A stretch of DNA of 64,000 bases from Paraplanobispora siamensis (GTDB lineage: Bacteria; Actinomycetota; Actinomycetes; Streptosporangiales; Streptosporangiaceae). The stretch covers positions 124,001-188,000 of the forward strand of contig NZ_BOOJ01000030.1 of NCBI RefSeq assembly GCF_016863175.1, in the 5' to 3' direction. Shown here one piece after another: positions 36,337 through 45,383 of this stretch. Under the pieces are notes generated by a model. It was not told the DNA's origin. It searched no databases and saw only the letters and a list, made by a program, of their open reading frames with translations. How positions within the stretch are numbered: the stretch's first letter is position 1; every line of letters starts with the position of its first letter. Made by a program: the position numbers and the translations under genes.

Positions 36337-37500
36337 TCAGCTCCTGCCGAGGCGGAGACGGAGACGGCGGGTCATCGCGAACGTCGCGGCGGAGGCGGCG
36401 GCGAGCCCGCCGAGCACCAGGGCCAGCAGCGAGCCGGAGTTCATCCCGGCCAGGGACGCGGGCTGCTCGGCGCTCATCAGGCCGAGGTCGTCCAGGGGCA
36501 AGACGCCGTCGGCCGGGAGGGAGCCCGCCCCGTGGTCCTGAAGGGCCTGGCCCGGGGCGACGGGGAGCTCGGACAGCGGGGGCAGGTTCTGCACGCCGCC
36601 GGCGACGGGCAGCGCGGGCCCGTTCGCCCGCTGCGGGAGGACACCGGCGTTCGCGGCGCCGTTCAGCGCCGGGACGACGGGCAGCGCGGGCAGCATCCCG
36701 CGGGTGTGGTGCTTGCCGGGCTTGGCGCCCCAGTCACCGCCGTAACCGTGCCCGGGGTGGGAGCCGCCGGGGTGCGAGCCGCCCAGGCAGCCCGCGGCGG
36801 CGTCGCCGAGGGCGGCCACGGCGTTGCCGCAGGCGACGATCGGGGCGGTGATGGGGGCGTTGAGCTGGTTGCCGCTCGCCGCGCCGTAGCGGCCGTCGGT
36901 GGTGTTCCCCTTGGCGTGCCAGCCGCTGTGCGGGCCGTGGTGGTAACCGGAGCCGGAGTGGGAGCCGCCCTTGCAGCCCGAGAACGCCTCGCCGAAGACC
37001 GAGACCGAGTTGCCGCAGACGTCGACGGGGGCGTTGACCGGCGCGTCGACCTGGTTGCCGCCGCCGACGGAGGACTCGCCGGAGGTCCGGCCGCCACCGC
37101 TCTTGCCGCCGCCGCCCTTGGTCGACGCGCCGCCCTTGCAGCCCGCGTCGGAGCTGCCGAACAGCGACACCGCGTTGCCGCAGACGTTGACCGGGACGCT
37201 GATCGGGGCGTCGACCTGGTTGCCGCCGAGCACGCTGTTGGCCCCGGAGGTCCGGCCGCCCATGCCGCCACCGCCGCTCTCGGCGGAGGCGCCGCCCTTG
37301 GAGCTCGCGTCCGCCTGGCCGAAGACCCCCAGACCGTTGCCGCTGATGTCGATCGGCAGGCTGATCGGCAGATCGAGCTGGTTGCCGCCGCCGACCGACT
37401 GGTCGCCGTCGGTGTCGGCGACGGCGGTGCCGCCGCCGAGAACCAGGACGCCCAGCGCGAGCAGCGCCGCCGAACTCGTGCTCTTAACCCGTGTACGCAT
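36337..37500 (-). CDS. Multi-domain chaplin with C-terminal TM helix
   Basis: Chaplins are secreted amyloid-forming surface proteins that let aerial hyphae and spores leave water. The 387-residue protein has a signal peptide (about 1-28, cut after TAVA), then four chaplin domains with the GGNQVDAPISVPVNVCGN pattern. Domains 2-4 keep the Cys pair (VCGN...GCKGG or ACGN...GCLGG), while domain 1 has Ser in both places and cannot form the disulfide. A Pro/Leu-rich spacer and a TM helix (about 360-378) with an Arg-rich end follow; no LPxTG or LAxTG sorting motif precedes it. AAGGAG stands ten bases before the ATG. Confidence 0.93.
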   Translation of the reverse strand: MRTRVKSTSSAALLALGVLVLGGGTAVADTDGDQSVGGGNQLDLPISLPIDISGNGLGVFGQADASSKGGASAESGGGGMGGRTSGANSVLGGNQVDAPISVPVNVCGNAVSLFGSSDAGCKGGASTKGGGGKSGGGRTSGESSVGGGNQVDAPVNAPVDVCGNSVSVFGEAFSGCKGGSHSGSGYHHGPHSGWHAKGNTTDGRYGAASGNQLNAPITAPIVACGNAVAALGDAAAGCLGGSHPGGSHPGHGYGGDWGAKPGKHHTRGMLPALPVVPALNGAANAGVLPQRANGPALPVAGGVQNLPPLSELPVAPGQALQDHGAGSLPADGVLPLDDLGLMSAEQPASLAGMNSGSLLALVLGGLAAASAATFAMTRRLRLRLGRS

Positions 37501-37738
37501 GGTTCAGTTACTCCTTGGAGTTCTTCAGGGGGAACCTGACATCTCGTGTGCGGCGTGCGGGGGCATGCGGGATCTCGGCAGGAGAGCGCGCAGCGGACAC
37601 CCGGCGACCGTCACGAGAATGGGAAGTTGCTCATCACCCGGGCACGGAGCGGCTCCTCATGGGCGTGCAGCCCGCGGGACGCTCCGCCCGGCCGGCCACC
37701 CGACGACAGCGGGAACGGAACCGGCCGAGAGAGAAGGA

Positions 37739-38392
37739 TCAGTCGGGTGAGATGGAAGGGTCGTCCGCCGCTGTGCGGACGACGGGGGGAAGCACCAACG
37801 CCCGCGGGACGCGGTGCGCCCTCAGCTGCGGGTCGTAGACGAACCGTGCGACATCCCCCACGCTCGGCCCGGAAAGGCCGGATCCACCGCCGGTCTGAGG
37901 CACGAAGCCGTTGGAGCCCGCGCTGGGGTCAACGGTGGACGGTGCCGGGGAACCCGGCGCCGACTGGCGGGTGAGCCCGTCGACACCTCGCCCGGCCATC
38001 GCTTCGGCGTTGCCCGCCGACAGTTCACCGCTCTCCGTGGGGAAACCGCCGGCCTGGACGGCCGGCTCGAAGGGGGTGACGGCAAGAACGTCGGAAAGGG
38101 CTGCTCCCGTTGCCGCGGTGGTGTCCGCGACCGCCGGAGCAGTGCCGAAGAGACCGAAGACGACGGCGAGCAGCCATCCGGCGGCGACCATGCCGCCGAT
38201 CGCGAAGGCCCGCCTGACCACCCGCCGGACGCCGGTCGCGAACCGCGCCGTCCGGTCGTCTCGGCTGGAGGTCACGTCGTCGCCGAGGACGGCCACGGGC
38301 ACACCCCGCGTGACGGCGGGCACGAGGGCCCTCCACCGTCTGTGCGGCGTGCGTGCCACGCGACCTCCCGGAATTCGGTGCCGGGACCGCAT
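37739..38392 (-). CDS. Hypothetical secreted or membrane protein next to chaplin
   Basis: A 217-residue protein with a basic N terminus, one hydrophobic segment (about 65-90: FAIGGMVAAGWLLAVVF) ending in AVADTT, which looks like a late signal-peptide cleavage site, and a low-complexity Ser/Gly/Pro extracellular part. A shorter start at the Met in GGMVAAG is possible and would give a classical signal peptide. I recognise no family. It lies 238 bp upstream of the chaplin gene in the same direction and may work on the same surface. Confidence 0.62.
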   Translation of the reverse strand: MRSRHRIPGGRVARTPHRRWRALVPAVTRGVPVAVLGDDVTSSRDDRTARFATGVRRVVRRAFAIGGMVAAGWLLAVVFGLFGTAPAVADTTAATGAALSDVLAVTPFEPAVQAGGFPTESGELSAGNAEAMAGRGVDGLTRQSAPGSPAPSTVDPSAGSNGFVPQTGGGSGLSGPSVGDVARFVYDPQLRAHRVPRALVLPPVVRTAADDPSISPD

Positions 38393-38467
38393 GGCGCGGC
38401 CCGGCCTTCAACGGAGAGTTACGTTAGCACCACGTCCTGTCAGTGCAATGGTTTTCCGGAGAACGTC

Positions 38468-39775
38468 TCAGCAGGCGTCCAGGAAGCGGTCAAGGACCCG
38501 GACCCCGAACCGGAGCGAATCGACCGGCACCCGCTCGTCCACCCCATGGAACATCCCCGAGAAGTCCAAGTCGGCCGGGAGGCGCAGCGGCGCGAACCCG
38601 AATCCGCGCATCCCCAGCCGGCTGAAGGCCTTCAGGTCCGTGCCCCCCGACAGGGTGTACGGCACCGCCAGCGCGCCGGGGTCCTCGGCGACGAGCGCGT
38701 CGGCCATGGCCCGCACCAGCGGCCCGTCGAAACCGGTCTCGATCGCGATGTCGTGGTAGACGAACTCCCTGGTCACGTTGGGCCCGAGGAGCTCGTCGAT
38801 GGTCGCGAAGAACTCCTCTTCGTGGCCGGGCAGGAAGCGGCCGTCGACGTGCGCGGTCGCGGTCTGCGGGATGACGTTGGCCTTGTACCCGCCCGCCAGC
38901 ATCGTGGGATTGGCGGTGTTGCGGAGCGTGGCGCCGATCATCCGGGCCAGCGGGCCCAGCTTGGCCACGGTGGCCTCGGCGTCGTCGGGGTCGAACTCCA
39001 GGTTGAGGTTCGCGGAGACCTCGTTCAGGAAGGTCTTCACCGTCTGCGTCAGCCGTACCGGCCACTCGTAACGCCCGATCCTGCCGACCGCCTCGGCCAG
39101 CTCCGTCACGGCGTTCTCGCTGTTGAGCATGGACCCGTGGCCGGCGCGGCCGTGGGCGGTCAGGCGCATCCAGGCGATGCCCTTCTCCGCCGTCTCGATC
39201 AGATAGAGCCTGCGCGCCTCGTCGATGGAGACGCTGAACCCGCCGACCTCACCGATCGCCTCGGTGCACCCCTCGAACAGGTCCGGGTGCTTCTCCGACA
39301 GCCACTGCGCGCCGTACGTCCCGCCGGCCTCCTCGTCGGCGGTGAAGGCCAGCACGACGTCCCGCGGCGGGCGGCGGCCCTGGCTGAGACGCTGCCGGAC
39401 GACCGCGAGGATCATCGCGTCCATGTCCTTCATGTCGACCGCGCCGCGCCCCCACACGCAATCGTCGGCGATCTCGCCGCTGAGCGGGTGGTGGGTCCAG
39501 TCGTCGGCGTTGAACGGGACCACGTCGAGGTGCCCGTGCAGCAGGAGGGCGTCGCGGGAGGAGTCCTCCCCCGCGATGCGCGCGACCACGTTCGCCCGGC
39601 GGTCGTCCGACTCCAATATGCGCGGTTCCAGCCCGACCTCGGCCAGCTTCTCCGCGACGTACTCGGCGGCGGCACGCTCGCCGGGCCCCGCGTTGTCACC
39701 GGCGTTGGTCGAGTCGATCCGGATCAGGTCACGGCACAGCTCGACGACCTCGTCCTCACCATTGAGCACGGTCAT
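38468..39775 (-). CDS. M20 family metallopeptidase / acylase-type hydrolase
   Basis: The 435-residue cytoplasmic di-zinc peptidase has the ligand motifs GHLDVVP, GAVDMKDM and TADEEAGGTYG, and a dimerisation domain in the middle (HGRAGHGSML). It belongs with dipeptidase/ArgE/DapE-like M20 enzymes; the substrate is not determined. The ATG at 39775 is chosen because AAGGAG stands six bases upstream; the frame open to 39883 has no ribosome-binding site. Length normal. The tRNA-Leu gene lies divergent, 165 bp away. Confidence 0.92.
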   Translation of the reverse strand: MTVLNGEDEVVELCRDLIRIDSTNAGDNAGPGERAAAEYVAEKLAEVGLEPRILESDDRRANVVARIAGEDSSRDALLLHGHLDVVPFNADDWTHHPLSGEIADDCVWGRGAVDMKDMDAMILAVVRQRLSQGRRPPRDVVLAFTADEEAGGTYGAQWLSEKHPDLFEGCTEAIGEVGGFSVSIDEARRLYLIETAEKGIAWMRLTAHGRAGHGSMLNSENAVTELAEAVGRIGRYEWPVRLTQTVKTFLNEVSANLNLEFDPDDAEATVAKLGPLARMIGATLRNTANPTMLAGGYKANVIPQTATAHVDGRFLPGHEEEFFATIDELLGPNVTREFVYHDIAIETGFDGPLVRAMADALVAEDPGALAVPYTLSGGTDLKAFSRLGMRGFGFAPLRLPADLDFSGMFHGVDERVPVDSLRFGVRVLDRFLDAC

Positions 39776-39868
39776 GTCGACTCCTTCGGTTTGGTACGGC
39801 TTGCGTCCCCATCCTGCCGCCGTGGACACCCGCCCGGCACCCCCCGCCGGACCTCGGCGGTTACCGAT

Positions 39869-39897
39869 ATGACGTGCGCTCAAAGGTTTGCTAACCT
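39869..39897 (+). promoter_or_regulatory. Promoter of tRNA-Leu
   Basis: ATGACG (39869-39874), 17 bp and TAACCT (39892-39897), 43 bp before the mature tRNA 5' end. Confidence 0.5.
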
Positions 39898-39940
39898 AGG
39901 TCCGCCGACGAGGGATGACGGTCTTTCGTGCAGGCACCAC

Positions 39941-40025
39941 GTCCGGGTGGCGGAATGGCAGACGCGCTAGCTTGAGGTGCTAGTGCCCTTTGCGGGGCGT
40001 GGGGGTTCAAGTCCCCCCTCGGACA
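39941..40025 (+). tRNA. tRNA-Leu (anticodon GAG)
   Basis: 85-nt class II tRNA. Acceptor stem GTCCGGG/CTCGGAC with one G-T pair, anticodon stem TAGC/GCTA around loop TTGAGGT, which gives GAG, an extended variable arm TGCCCTTTGCGGGGCG and T-arm GGGGGTTCAAGTCCCCC. CCA is not encoded after the discriminator A. It reads CUC (and CUU). Confidence 0.97.
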
Positions 40026-40039
40026 CACCCTTTCACTAC

Positions 40040-40078
40040 GTGAGGGCTGAGAAGGATCTCGGCCCTCACTTTTGTTTT
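40040..40078 (+). terminator. Intrinsic terminator of tRNA-Leu
   Basis: GTGAGGGC and GCCCTCAC pair, with inner GAG/CTC pairing, followed by TTTTGTTTT, 15 bp past the tRNA. Confidence 0.88.
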
Positions 40079-40325
40079 CCCGGGGTGATAGGTCAGCCGC
40101 AGGCCGACTCGTCGATCGTCCGGACGAGGCGGTGCCGGGCGAACGCCCCGCGCCGACGGTTTGTCCGCCCGCTTTGCGGAACGCGGCACTAGCAGTCGGT
40201 CTTTCGCAGGGTGTCGCTGAGCATGCAGGCGTACCCGCACGCCGCGCCCGCCCGCGGCGGGCGCGGCGTGCGCGCCAATCCAGTCGGCTCCGTTCACCGA
40301 GCCGGGTCCGTTCACTGGGCCGGGT

Positions 40326-41456
40326 TCACTGGGCCGGCTCGACCTCGCCGGCCGCGCCGGCCTGTCCGCTGCCGAACACCTCGTCGACGAGCCGCTGCGT
40401 CACCTGCGGGAACACCGCCCCCATGGAGAGTTCGGCGTCGTCCACATAGTTGATCGCGGCGGTCAGGGTCCTGCTGCCGTCGGGCGTGCTGTACATCAGC
40501 GCCCCGTGGCCCGAGATGCCGCCGTTGTGGGTGATGACGGTACCGCCGTCCTCGGTCTCCTGCACGAACACGCCCAGGCCGTAGCCCATGTTCGGGATGC
40601 CCGTCGGACGCGGCGTGAACATCTCGGCCAGCAGCGCCTCCGGCAGGAGCCTGCCGCCCACCAGCGCGGAGATGAACGTGTGCAGGTCCCGGGTGGTCGA
40701 GATCATGTCACCGCCGCCGGAGATCCAGGAGGGGTTCTGGCGGGTGACGTCGACCGTCTTCTCCTGACCGGCGTCCTCGTAGCGGTAGTAGGCGTGGGCG
40801 TGCGGCTCGGGCACGTCCGGCTCGGTGCTGGGCGCCACGGTGCCCGACAGCCCGAGCGGGCCCAGGATCAGCCGCTGCATCTCCTCGGCGTAGGTGCGGC
40901 CGGTGACCTTCTCGATCAGCAGCCTGGCCAGCACGTAGTTGGTGTTGGAGTAGCTCCAGTCCGTCCCCGGCTCGAACCGGGCCGGCTTGGACAGCGCCAG
41001 CCGTACCAGCTCCTCCGGGCTGTAGGTCCTGAACCGGTTCTCCACCCACTCCCGGCCCGACCAGACGACCCCGGGCACGAAGTCCGGGTAGTAGTCGCCG
41101 GTGTGGTTGAACACCCCGCTGGTGTGCTGCAGCAGCATCCGCACCGTGATCCGCCGGTCCAGGCCGAACTCGGGCAGATAGTCGTCCACCGGGGTGTCCA
41201 GCCCGATCCTGTCCTCGGCCACCAGCTGCAGCACCAGGGTCGCGATGAAGGTCTTGGTGTTGCTGCCGATCCGGACGTGCCCGTCGGCCGGCGGTCCGTC
41301 GGTCCCGCCCAGCTCGGCGACCCCGGCGCCGCCGACCCACTCGCCCCGCTCGTCGTGCACGCGCAGCGACACCCCGACGAAGCCCAAATCGACGATCTCC
41401 TGGACGACCTTCTGCAGCTCCGGACGGTCCTGCCCGGCAAGGGTGGTGGTGGACAT
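40326..41456 (-). CDS. Serine hydrolase (beta-lactamase class C / DD-carboxypeptidase type)
   Basis: The 376-residue protein has the S12 active-site set: SNTK (SxxK) near residue 65, YSNTN (YxN) near 170 and HNGG (HxG) near 315. This family includes the Streptomyces R61 carboxypeptidase, esterases and class C beta-lactamases. No signal peptide is visible, so a cytoplasmic esterase or peptidase role is more likely than antibiotic resistance. The ATG has AAGGAG nine bases upstream. The 25 nt around its start are nearly identical to those of the gene at 41523-41924, and an 18-bp direct repeat lies just upstream. Confidence 0.9.
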   Translation of the reverse strand: MSTTTLAGQDRPELQKVVQEIVDLGFVGVSLRVHDERGEWVGGAGVAELGGTDGPPADGHVRIGSNTKTFIATLVLQLVAEDRIGLDTPVDDYLPEFGLDRRITVRMLLQHTSGVFNHTGDYYPDFVPGVVWSGREWVENRFRTYSPEELVRLALSKPARFEPGTDWSYSNTNYVLARLLIEKVTGRTYAEEMQRLILGPLGLSGTVAPSTEPDVPEPHAHAYYRYEDAGQEKTVDVTRQNPSWISGGGDMISTTRDLHTFISALVGGRLLPEALLAEMFTPRPTGIPNMGYGLGVFVQETEDGGTVITHNGGISGHGALMYSTPDGSRTLTAAINYVDDAELSMGAVFPQVTQRLVDEVFGSGQAGAAGEVEPAQ

Positions 41457-41471
41457 GGTGGTGCGCTCCTT

Positions 41472-41508
41472 CGGATCTTTAAGGCTGGTCCGGATCTTTA
41501 AGGCTGGT
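41472..41508. repeat. 18-bp direct repeat upstream of the serine hydrolase
   Basis: CGGATCTTTAAGGCTGGT occurs at 41472-41489 and again at 41491-41508 (period 19 bp), between the hypothetical gene's stop and the hydrolase start. Confidence 0.85.
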
Positions 41509-41522
41509 ACGGAGTTCGGTCG

Positions 41523-41924
41523 TCAGGCGGCGTCGAGGGCTTCGGTGATCTTGCGGGCCATCTCGGCCATGGTGGGGCTGGGCGCGCCCTTCTGGGGCCG
41601 GCCGGCCGCTTCGACGGCGACGAGGACGGTGCGGCGGAAGTTGTCGGCCTCGGCCGGGGCCTGCTGCTTGAGCAGGCTCATGGACGCGGTCAGGGCCGGC
41701 AGCACCCGGTCGGCGAGCTCGGCGGTGGACTTGCCGCCCAGGCCCTTGGGCGCCTTGGTGAGCACGTGCCCGACCAGGCCGGTGGCGGAGGTCAGGGCGA
41801 TGGAGGCCTCGGTGGCGGCCTTGTGGGCCGAGCCGGCGGCGCCGGCGGCGGCCATCAGCGAGACGGCGCCCCACGCGGCGGTGCGAAGGGTGAGGACGTC
41901 CTGGTCGATGAGGGTGACGGACAT
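41523..41924 (-). CDS. Hypothetical alpha-helical protein
   Basis: A 133-residue protein that I do not recognise, predicted almost wholly helical, Ala-rich, with LRTAAWGAVSLMAAAGAAGSA as an amphipathic or weakly hydrophobic first segment. No clear TM helix. The ATG at 41924 is chosen since GAAGGAG stands nine bases upstream; a longer frame to 41993 reads through this leader. Its leader and first codons nearly copy those of the serine hydrolase 66 bp downstream, and the two probably share a transcript. Confidence 0.72.
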   Translation of the reverse strand: MSVTLIDQDVLTLRTAAWGAVSLMAAAGAAGSAHKAATEASIALTSATGLVGHVLTKAPKGLGGKSTAELADRVLPALTASMSLLKQQAPAEADNFRRTVLVAVEAAGRPQKGAPSPTMAEMARKITEALDAA

Positions 41925-42109
41925 GGTGGTGTGCTCCTTCGAAGCTGTTACGGAATCTGTTAGGGGGTTCAGCCGGACGGCCGAACCGTTCATGGCTCAA
42001 CCATCGCGAACCGCTCTGATACCGGGCCGTCACCGTCCTGACGCGGCCGCTGACACGACGGCGCGCACAACGCTGATATGTCGTGATCTGATCGCTAGAC
42101 TCCTCGCCC

Positions 42110-43576
42110 ATGTCTGAATCGCCCACAGCACTCGACATCGCCTTCGGCCTTCTGCGGGAGGGGCGGCTGGTCGACGCCGAGCAGGTCCTGGTGCGGGAAC
42201 TGCAGGCCGTCGAGCGGAGCCACGGCCGTGGAAGCCCGGAATGGGCGTCCGCCCAGTGCGATCTCGGCAATCTGCTGTTCAGCTCGGACCAGGCCGACCG
42301 GGCGCTGGAGTGCTACCGCGCCGCGTGCGCCCACCCGCCCGTCGGTGATCGGGACAGGTATCAGGACTATCTGACCTACCGTCTCAACCTGGGCACCGTA
42401 CTGGCCGCCGCCGGCCGGCTCGACGAGGCCGAGGCCGAGCTGCGCCGGAACCTCCAGGAGCGGCAGGGCTTCTACGGTCCCGAGCATCCCGGGTACGCCT
42501 TCGGGCTGCAGCAGCTGGCCGACCTCCTGCTCCGGCGCGGCGACCTCGATCAGGCCCGCCGGGCCGCCGAGGAGGCGGTCGCCGCCTTCTACCGCAACGG
42601 GCATCCGTGGATCGCCACCGCGCTGGCGCTGCGGGCGGAGATCGTCGTGACCGGGGGCCGGGACGAGGCCGCGTTCCCGGATCCGGGACCGCTGCCGGAC
42701 GAGGTCGTCGCGGAGATCGCGTCCGCCGCGATGAGCCGGGCGGGCCGCGATCCCGTGATCGGCAAGGCGGTCCTCACCGACCTGGCCGCGGTGCTGGACG
42801 CGAGGCTGGGCCCCGATCACCGGGCGACGCTCAACGTGCTCTCCCAGCTCGCGAACATCAGCCACGACGCCGGTGACGAGGCGGGCCGGGTGGAGGCGAT
42901 CACGAGGGTGCTCGCCTCCTACGACCGGCAGGGCATGGCGGAGGAGGCGGTGATGGCGGCCCTCGGCCTGGCCATGGCGCAGGACGACGCGGGCGACACG
43001 GCCGGGTCGCTGCGGACGTACGAGCAGGCGCGGGCCCGGGCCGAACGCATCGGCCGCCACGAGCTCACCGCCCAGGTACTGCGGAACCGGGGACTGGCGC
43101 TGTCGGCCGCGGACCGCCCCGCCGAGGCGGAGCGGTCCCTGCGCGAGGCCGTGGCCGAGGCCGAGCTCGGGAGCGACCCCGAGATGCTCGGCCGCTCACG
43201 TGTCGCGCTCGGGCTCTTCCTCCAGCATCGGGAGCGGCTGGAGGAGGCACGGACGGCGGTGGAGGCGGGACTGTCGACGCTGGACGTCGCGCACCCCGAC
43301 GCGATCAGCGGACGGGGCCACCTCGGCGCCATCATGGACGGCCGTTCCTGCGGATGCGGTGACGTCCGGAGCGCGCTCGCCGCGGCGTTCCGCGAGTTCG
43401 TCATCGGCAGGCTGCCGGGCGACCTCCTCGAGGAGCTCGACGTGACCATCAAGGACGACGAGTTCGCGATCGCGGTCAGGCTCCGCAGGGAGCCGACCGA
43501 GGCCGAGCTGGAGCATCTGAACCGGCTGATCCAGAGCGCCGACGCCGAGTTCCGCGGCCGACTGGCCGCCCGGTAG
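42110..43576 (+). CDS. Tetratricopeptide-repeat protein
   Basis: The 488-residue soluble protein contains about eight TPR-like helix pairs (for example LVDAEQVLVRELQAVE, YRLNLGTVLAAAGRLDEAEAEL, GLALSAADRPAEAERSLREA), giving a superhelical protein-binding scaffold. The region about 400-420 has a CGCGD motif, and the C-terminal 60 residues form a separate alpha/beta unit (LDVTIKDDEFAIAVRLR). No enzyme or DNA-binding domain. A -10-like TAGACT at 42096-42101 lies so close to the ATG that the mRNA may be leaderless. Partners unknown. Confidence 0.87.
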   Translation: MSESPTALDIAFGLLREGRLVDAEQVLVRELQAVERSHGRGSPEWASAQCDLGNLLFSSDQADRALECYRAACAHPPVGDRDRYQDYLTYRLNLGTVLAAAGRLDEAEAELRRNLQERQGFYGPEHPGYAFGLQQLADLLLRRGDLDQARRAAEEAVAAFYRNGHPWIATALALRAEIVVTGGRDEAAFPDPGPLPDEVVAEIASAAMSRAGRDPVIGKAVLTDLAAVLDARLGPDHRATLNVLSQLANISHDAGDEAGRVEAITRVLASYDRQGMAEEAVMAALGLAMAQDDAGDTAGSLRTYEQARARAERIGRHELTAQVLRNRGLALSAADRPAEAERSLREAVAEAELGSDPEMLGRSRVALGLFLQHRERLEEARTAVEAGLSTLDVAHPDAISGRGHLGAIMDGRSCGCGDVRSALAAAFREFVIGRLPGDLLEELDVTIKDDEFAIAVRLRREPTEAELEHLNRLIQSADAEFRGRLAAR

Positions 43577-43755
43577 TCCCGGCGTCCGACTGCCGGGAAA
43601 ACCGGATGACATTTCGCGTCACGTGCTGGAGGGTTGAGCGGTCGACGGGTTTTGTCGGTGGCACCCGTCATTCTTGGATCACCACGACTTCTTGTGGTCG
43701 AAGGCTGGGACGCCAGCCGTGATCGTGTCATGTCCGACAACCCGATCGAGGTACC

Positions 43756-45213
43756 GTGTCCAGCCAACTGCTCGATTCACCCGCCAAGCCCGCGGCCGCC
43801 GCTGCCGGTCGCACGCCGCCCGTGATCCGGCTGCTGGTGCTCGCCACCTTCGTGGTCATCCTCAACGAGACGATCCTGATCAACGCGATCCCGGATCTGA
43901 TGGGGGCGCTGCAGATCACCGCGCAGACCGCGCAATGGCTCTCGACCGCCTTCATGCTGACCATGGCCGCGGTCATCCCGATCACCGGATGGTTCCTGCA
44001 GCGGGTGTCCACCCGCAGTGCGTACGCCACCGCGATGGGCCTGTTCCTGCTCGGTACGGCGCTGGCCGCCGCCGCTCCGTCGTTCGAGGTGCTGCTGGGC
44101 GCCCGCATCGTCCAGGCGTCCGGGACGGCCGTGATGATGCCGCTGCTGATGACCACGCTGATGCAGGTGGTGCCCGAGTCGGACCGGGGCCGGGTGATGG
44201 GCAACGTCACGCTGGCCATCTCGGTCGCGCCCGCGATGGGCCCGGCGGTCTCGGGGCTGATCCTCCAGCTCGGCTCCTGGCGCCTGCTGTTCGCCGTGGT
44301 GCTCCCCATCGCCGCCCTGATCACCTGGCGTGGCCTGAAGCAGCTCCAGAACGTCGGCGAGCCCGAGTTCAGCACCATCGACTGGTTCAGCGTGCTCACC
44401 GCCGCCGCCGGTTTCGGCGGCCTGGTCTACGGGCTCAGCCGGTTCGAGGGCGGCGACGCCGGTGTCGCCGCCGCGATCGTGGGGGCCGGCCTGGTCACCA
44501 TCGCCGTCTTCGTCCTGCGCCAGCTGCGCCTGCAGAAGCGCGGTGTGCCGCTGATGGACCTGCGCACGCTGCGCCACCGCACCTACACGATCGCGCTGAT
44601 CCTGATGGCGGTGGCCTTCATGGCCATGCTCGGCTCGATGATCCTGCTCCCGCTGTACCTGCAGAACCTCCGCGGGCTCAGCGCCTTTGAGACCGGCCTC
44701 CTCGTGATGCCGGGCGGCCTGGCGATGGGACTGCTCGGCCCGACCGTCGGCCGGCTGTTCGACCGGTTCGGCGGACGGGTCCTGGTCATCCCCGGCGCGA
44801 TCGGCATCATGCTCTCGCTCGCCGGTTTCACCCAGGTCACCATGACCATGCCCTACTGGCAGCTCCTGGGTCTGCACGCGCTGCTGATGGTGAGCCTGGC
44901 CGCGACCTTCACCCCGGTGTTCACCCTCGGGCTCGGCGCCGTTCCCTCGCACCTCTACTCCCACGGCAGCTCGATCCTGAGCACGCTGCAGCAGGTCGCC
45001 GCGGCCATCGGCACCGCGCTCGTGATCACCGTGATGAGCGCGCGGGCCGATGCCCTGAAGTCCACGGGAGTCACCGAGGCGGTCGCCACCCTCGACGGCA
45101 TGCGGATGGCCTTCGTCATCGGCGCGGCGCTGTCCGTGGTCGTGATCATCGCCGCCCTGCTCCTGCCGGCCCGGGCCGACAGCACCTCCGAGGCCGGGCA
45201 CCCCGTCCACTGA
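43756..45213 (+). CDS. MFS multidrug exporter (DHA2, 14-TM type)
   Basis: Proton-driven efflux pump of the EmrB/QacA type in the cytoplasmic membrane. The 485-residue protein has about 14 TM helices, the early NETILINAIPDL and TAQWLSTAFMLTMAAVIPITGW segments (DHA2 motif region) and motif C-like AISVAPAMGPAVSGLIL. GTG start. No regulator gene is adjacent, and a strong hairpin follows the stop. The substrate cannot be told from sequence. Confidence 0.93.
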   Translation: MSSQLLDSPAKPAAAAAGRTPPVIRLLVLATFVVILNETILINAIPDLMGALQITAQTAQWLSTAFMLTMAAVIPITGWFLQRVSTRSAYATAMGLFLLGTALAAAAPSFEVLLGARIVQASGTAVMMPLLMTTLMQVVPESDRGRVMGNVTLAISVAPAMGPAVSGLILQLGSWRLLFAVVLPIAALITWRGLKQLQNVGEPEFSTIDWFSVLTAAAGFGGLVYGLSRFEGGDAGVAAAIVGAGLVTIAVFVLRQLRLQKRGVPLMDLRTLRHRTYTIALILMAVAFMAMLGSMILLPLYLQNLRGLSAFETGLLVMPGGLAMGLLGPTVGRLFDRFGGRVLVIPGAIGIMLSLAGFTQVTMTMPYWQLLGLHALLMVSLAATFTPVFTLGLGAVPSHLYSHGSSILSTLQQVAAAIGTALVITVMSARADALKSTGVTEAVATLDGMRMAFVIGAALSVVVIIAALLLPARADSTSEAGHPVH

Positions 45214-45220
45214 CACCGGC

Positions 45221-45267
45221 GGTCTACCGCGGCAGCGGCCTCAGGGCCGCTGCCGCGGTAGACCTTT
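45221..45267 (+). terminator. 20-bp-stem intrinsic terminator
   Basis: A perfect 20-bp stem (45221-45240 with 45245-45264) around loop TCAG, followed by TTTCC, eight bases past the exporter stop. Confidence 0.85.
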
Positions 45268-45303
45268 CCGCCGACCCGCCCGGCCGCGCCGGGCCCTCGG
45301 CGG

Positions 45304-45383
45304 CTCAGACGCTGAACCGCCGACCCATACGGTGAACCCCCGACTCAGACGGTGAACCCCCGACTCAGACGGTGAACCGCTCG
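45304..45383. repeat. Four tandem 20-bp repeats over the 3' end of the chemoreceptor gene
   Basis: Units start at 45304, 45324, 45344 and 45364 with core CTCAGACGGTGAACC; copies 1 and 2 are diverged. On the minus strand each carries the codons for the C-terminal FTV and stop, so the gene's last codons were duplicated downstream of its stop. Confidence 0.88.

Noticed and set aside
40326-41456. Antibiotic-resistance beta-lactamase
   Set aside because: The active-site motifs fit the S12 family, but there is no signal peptide; a cytoplasmic esterase or peptidase is more likely.
41472-41508. CRISPR or phage attachment repeat
   Set aside because: Only two copies with one base between them and no cas or integrase genes; a simple local duplication explains it.
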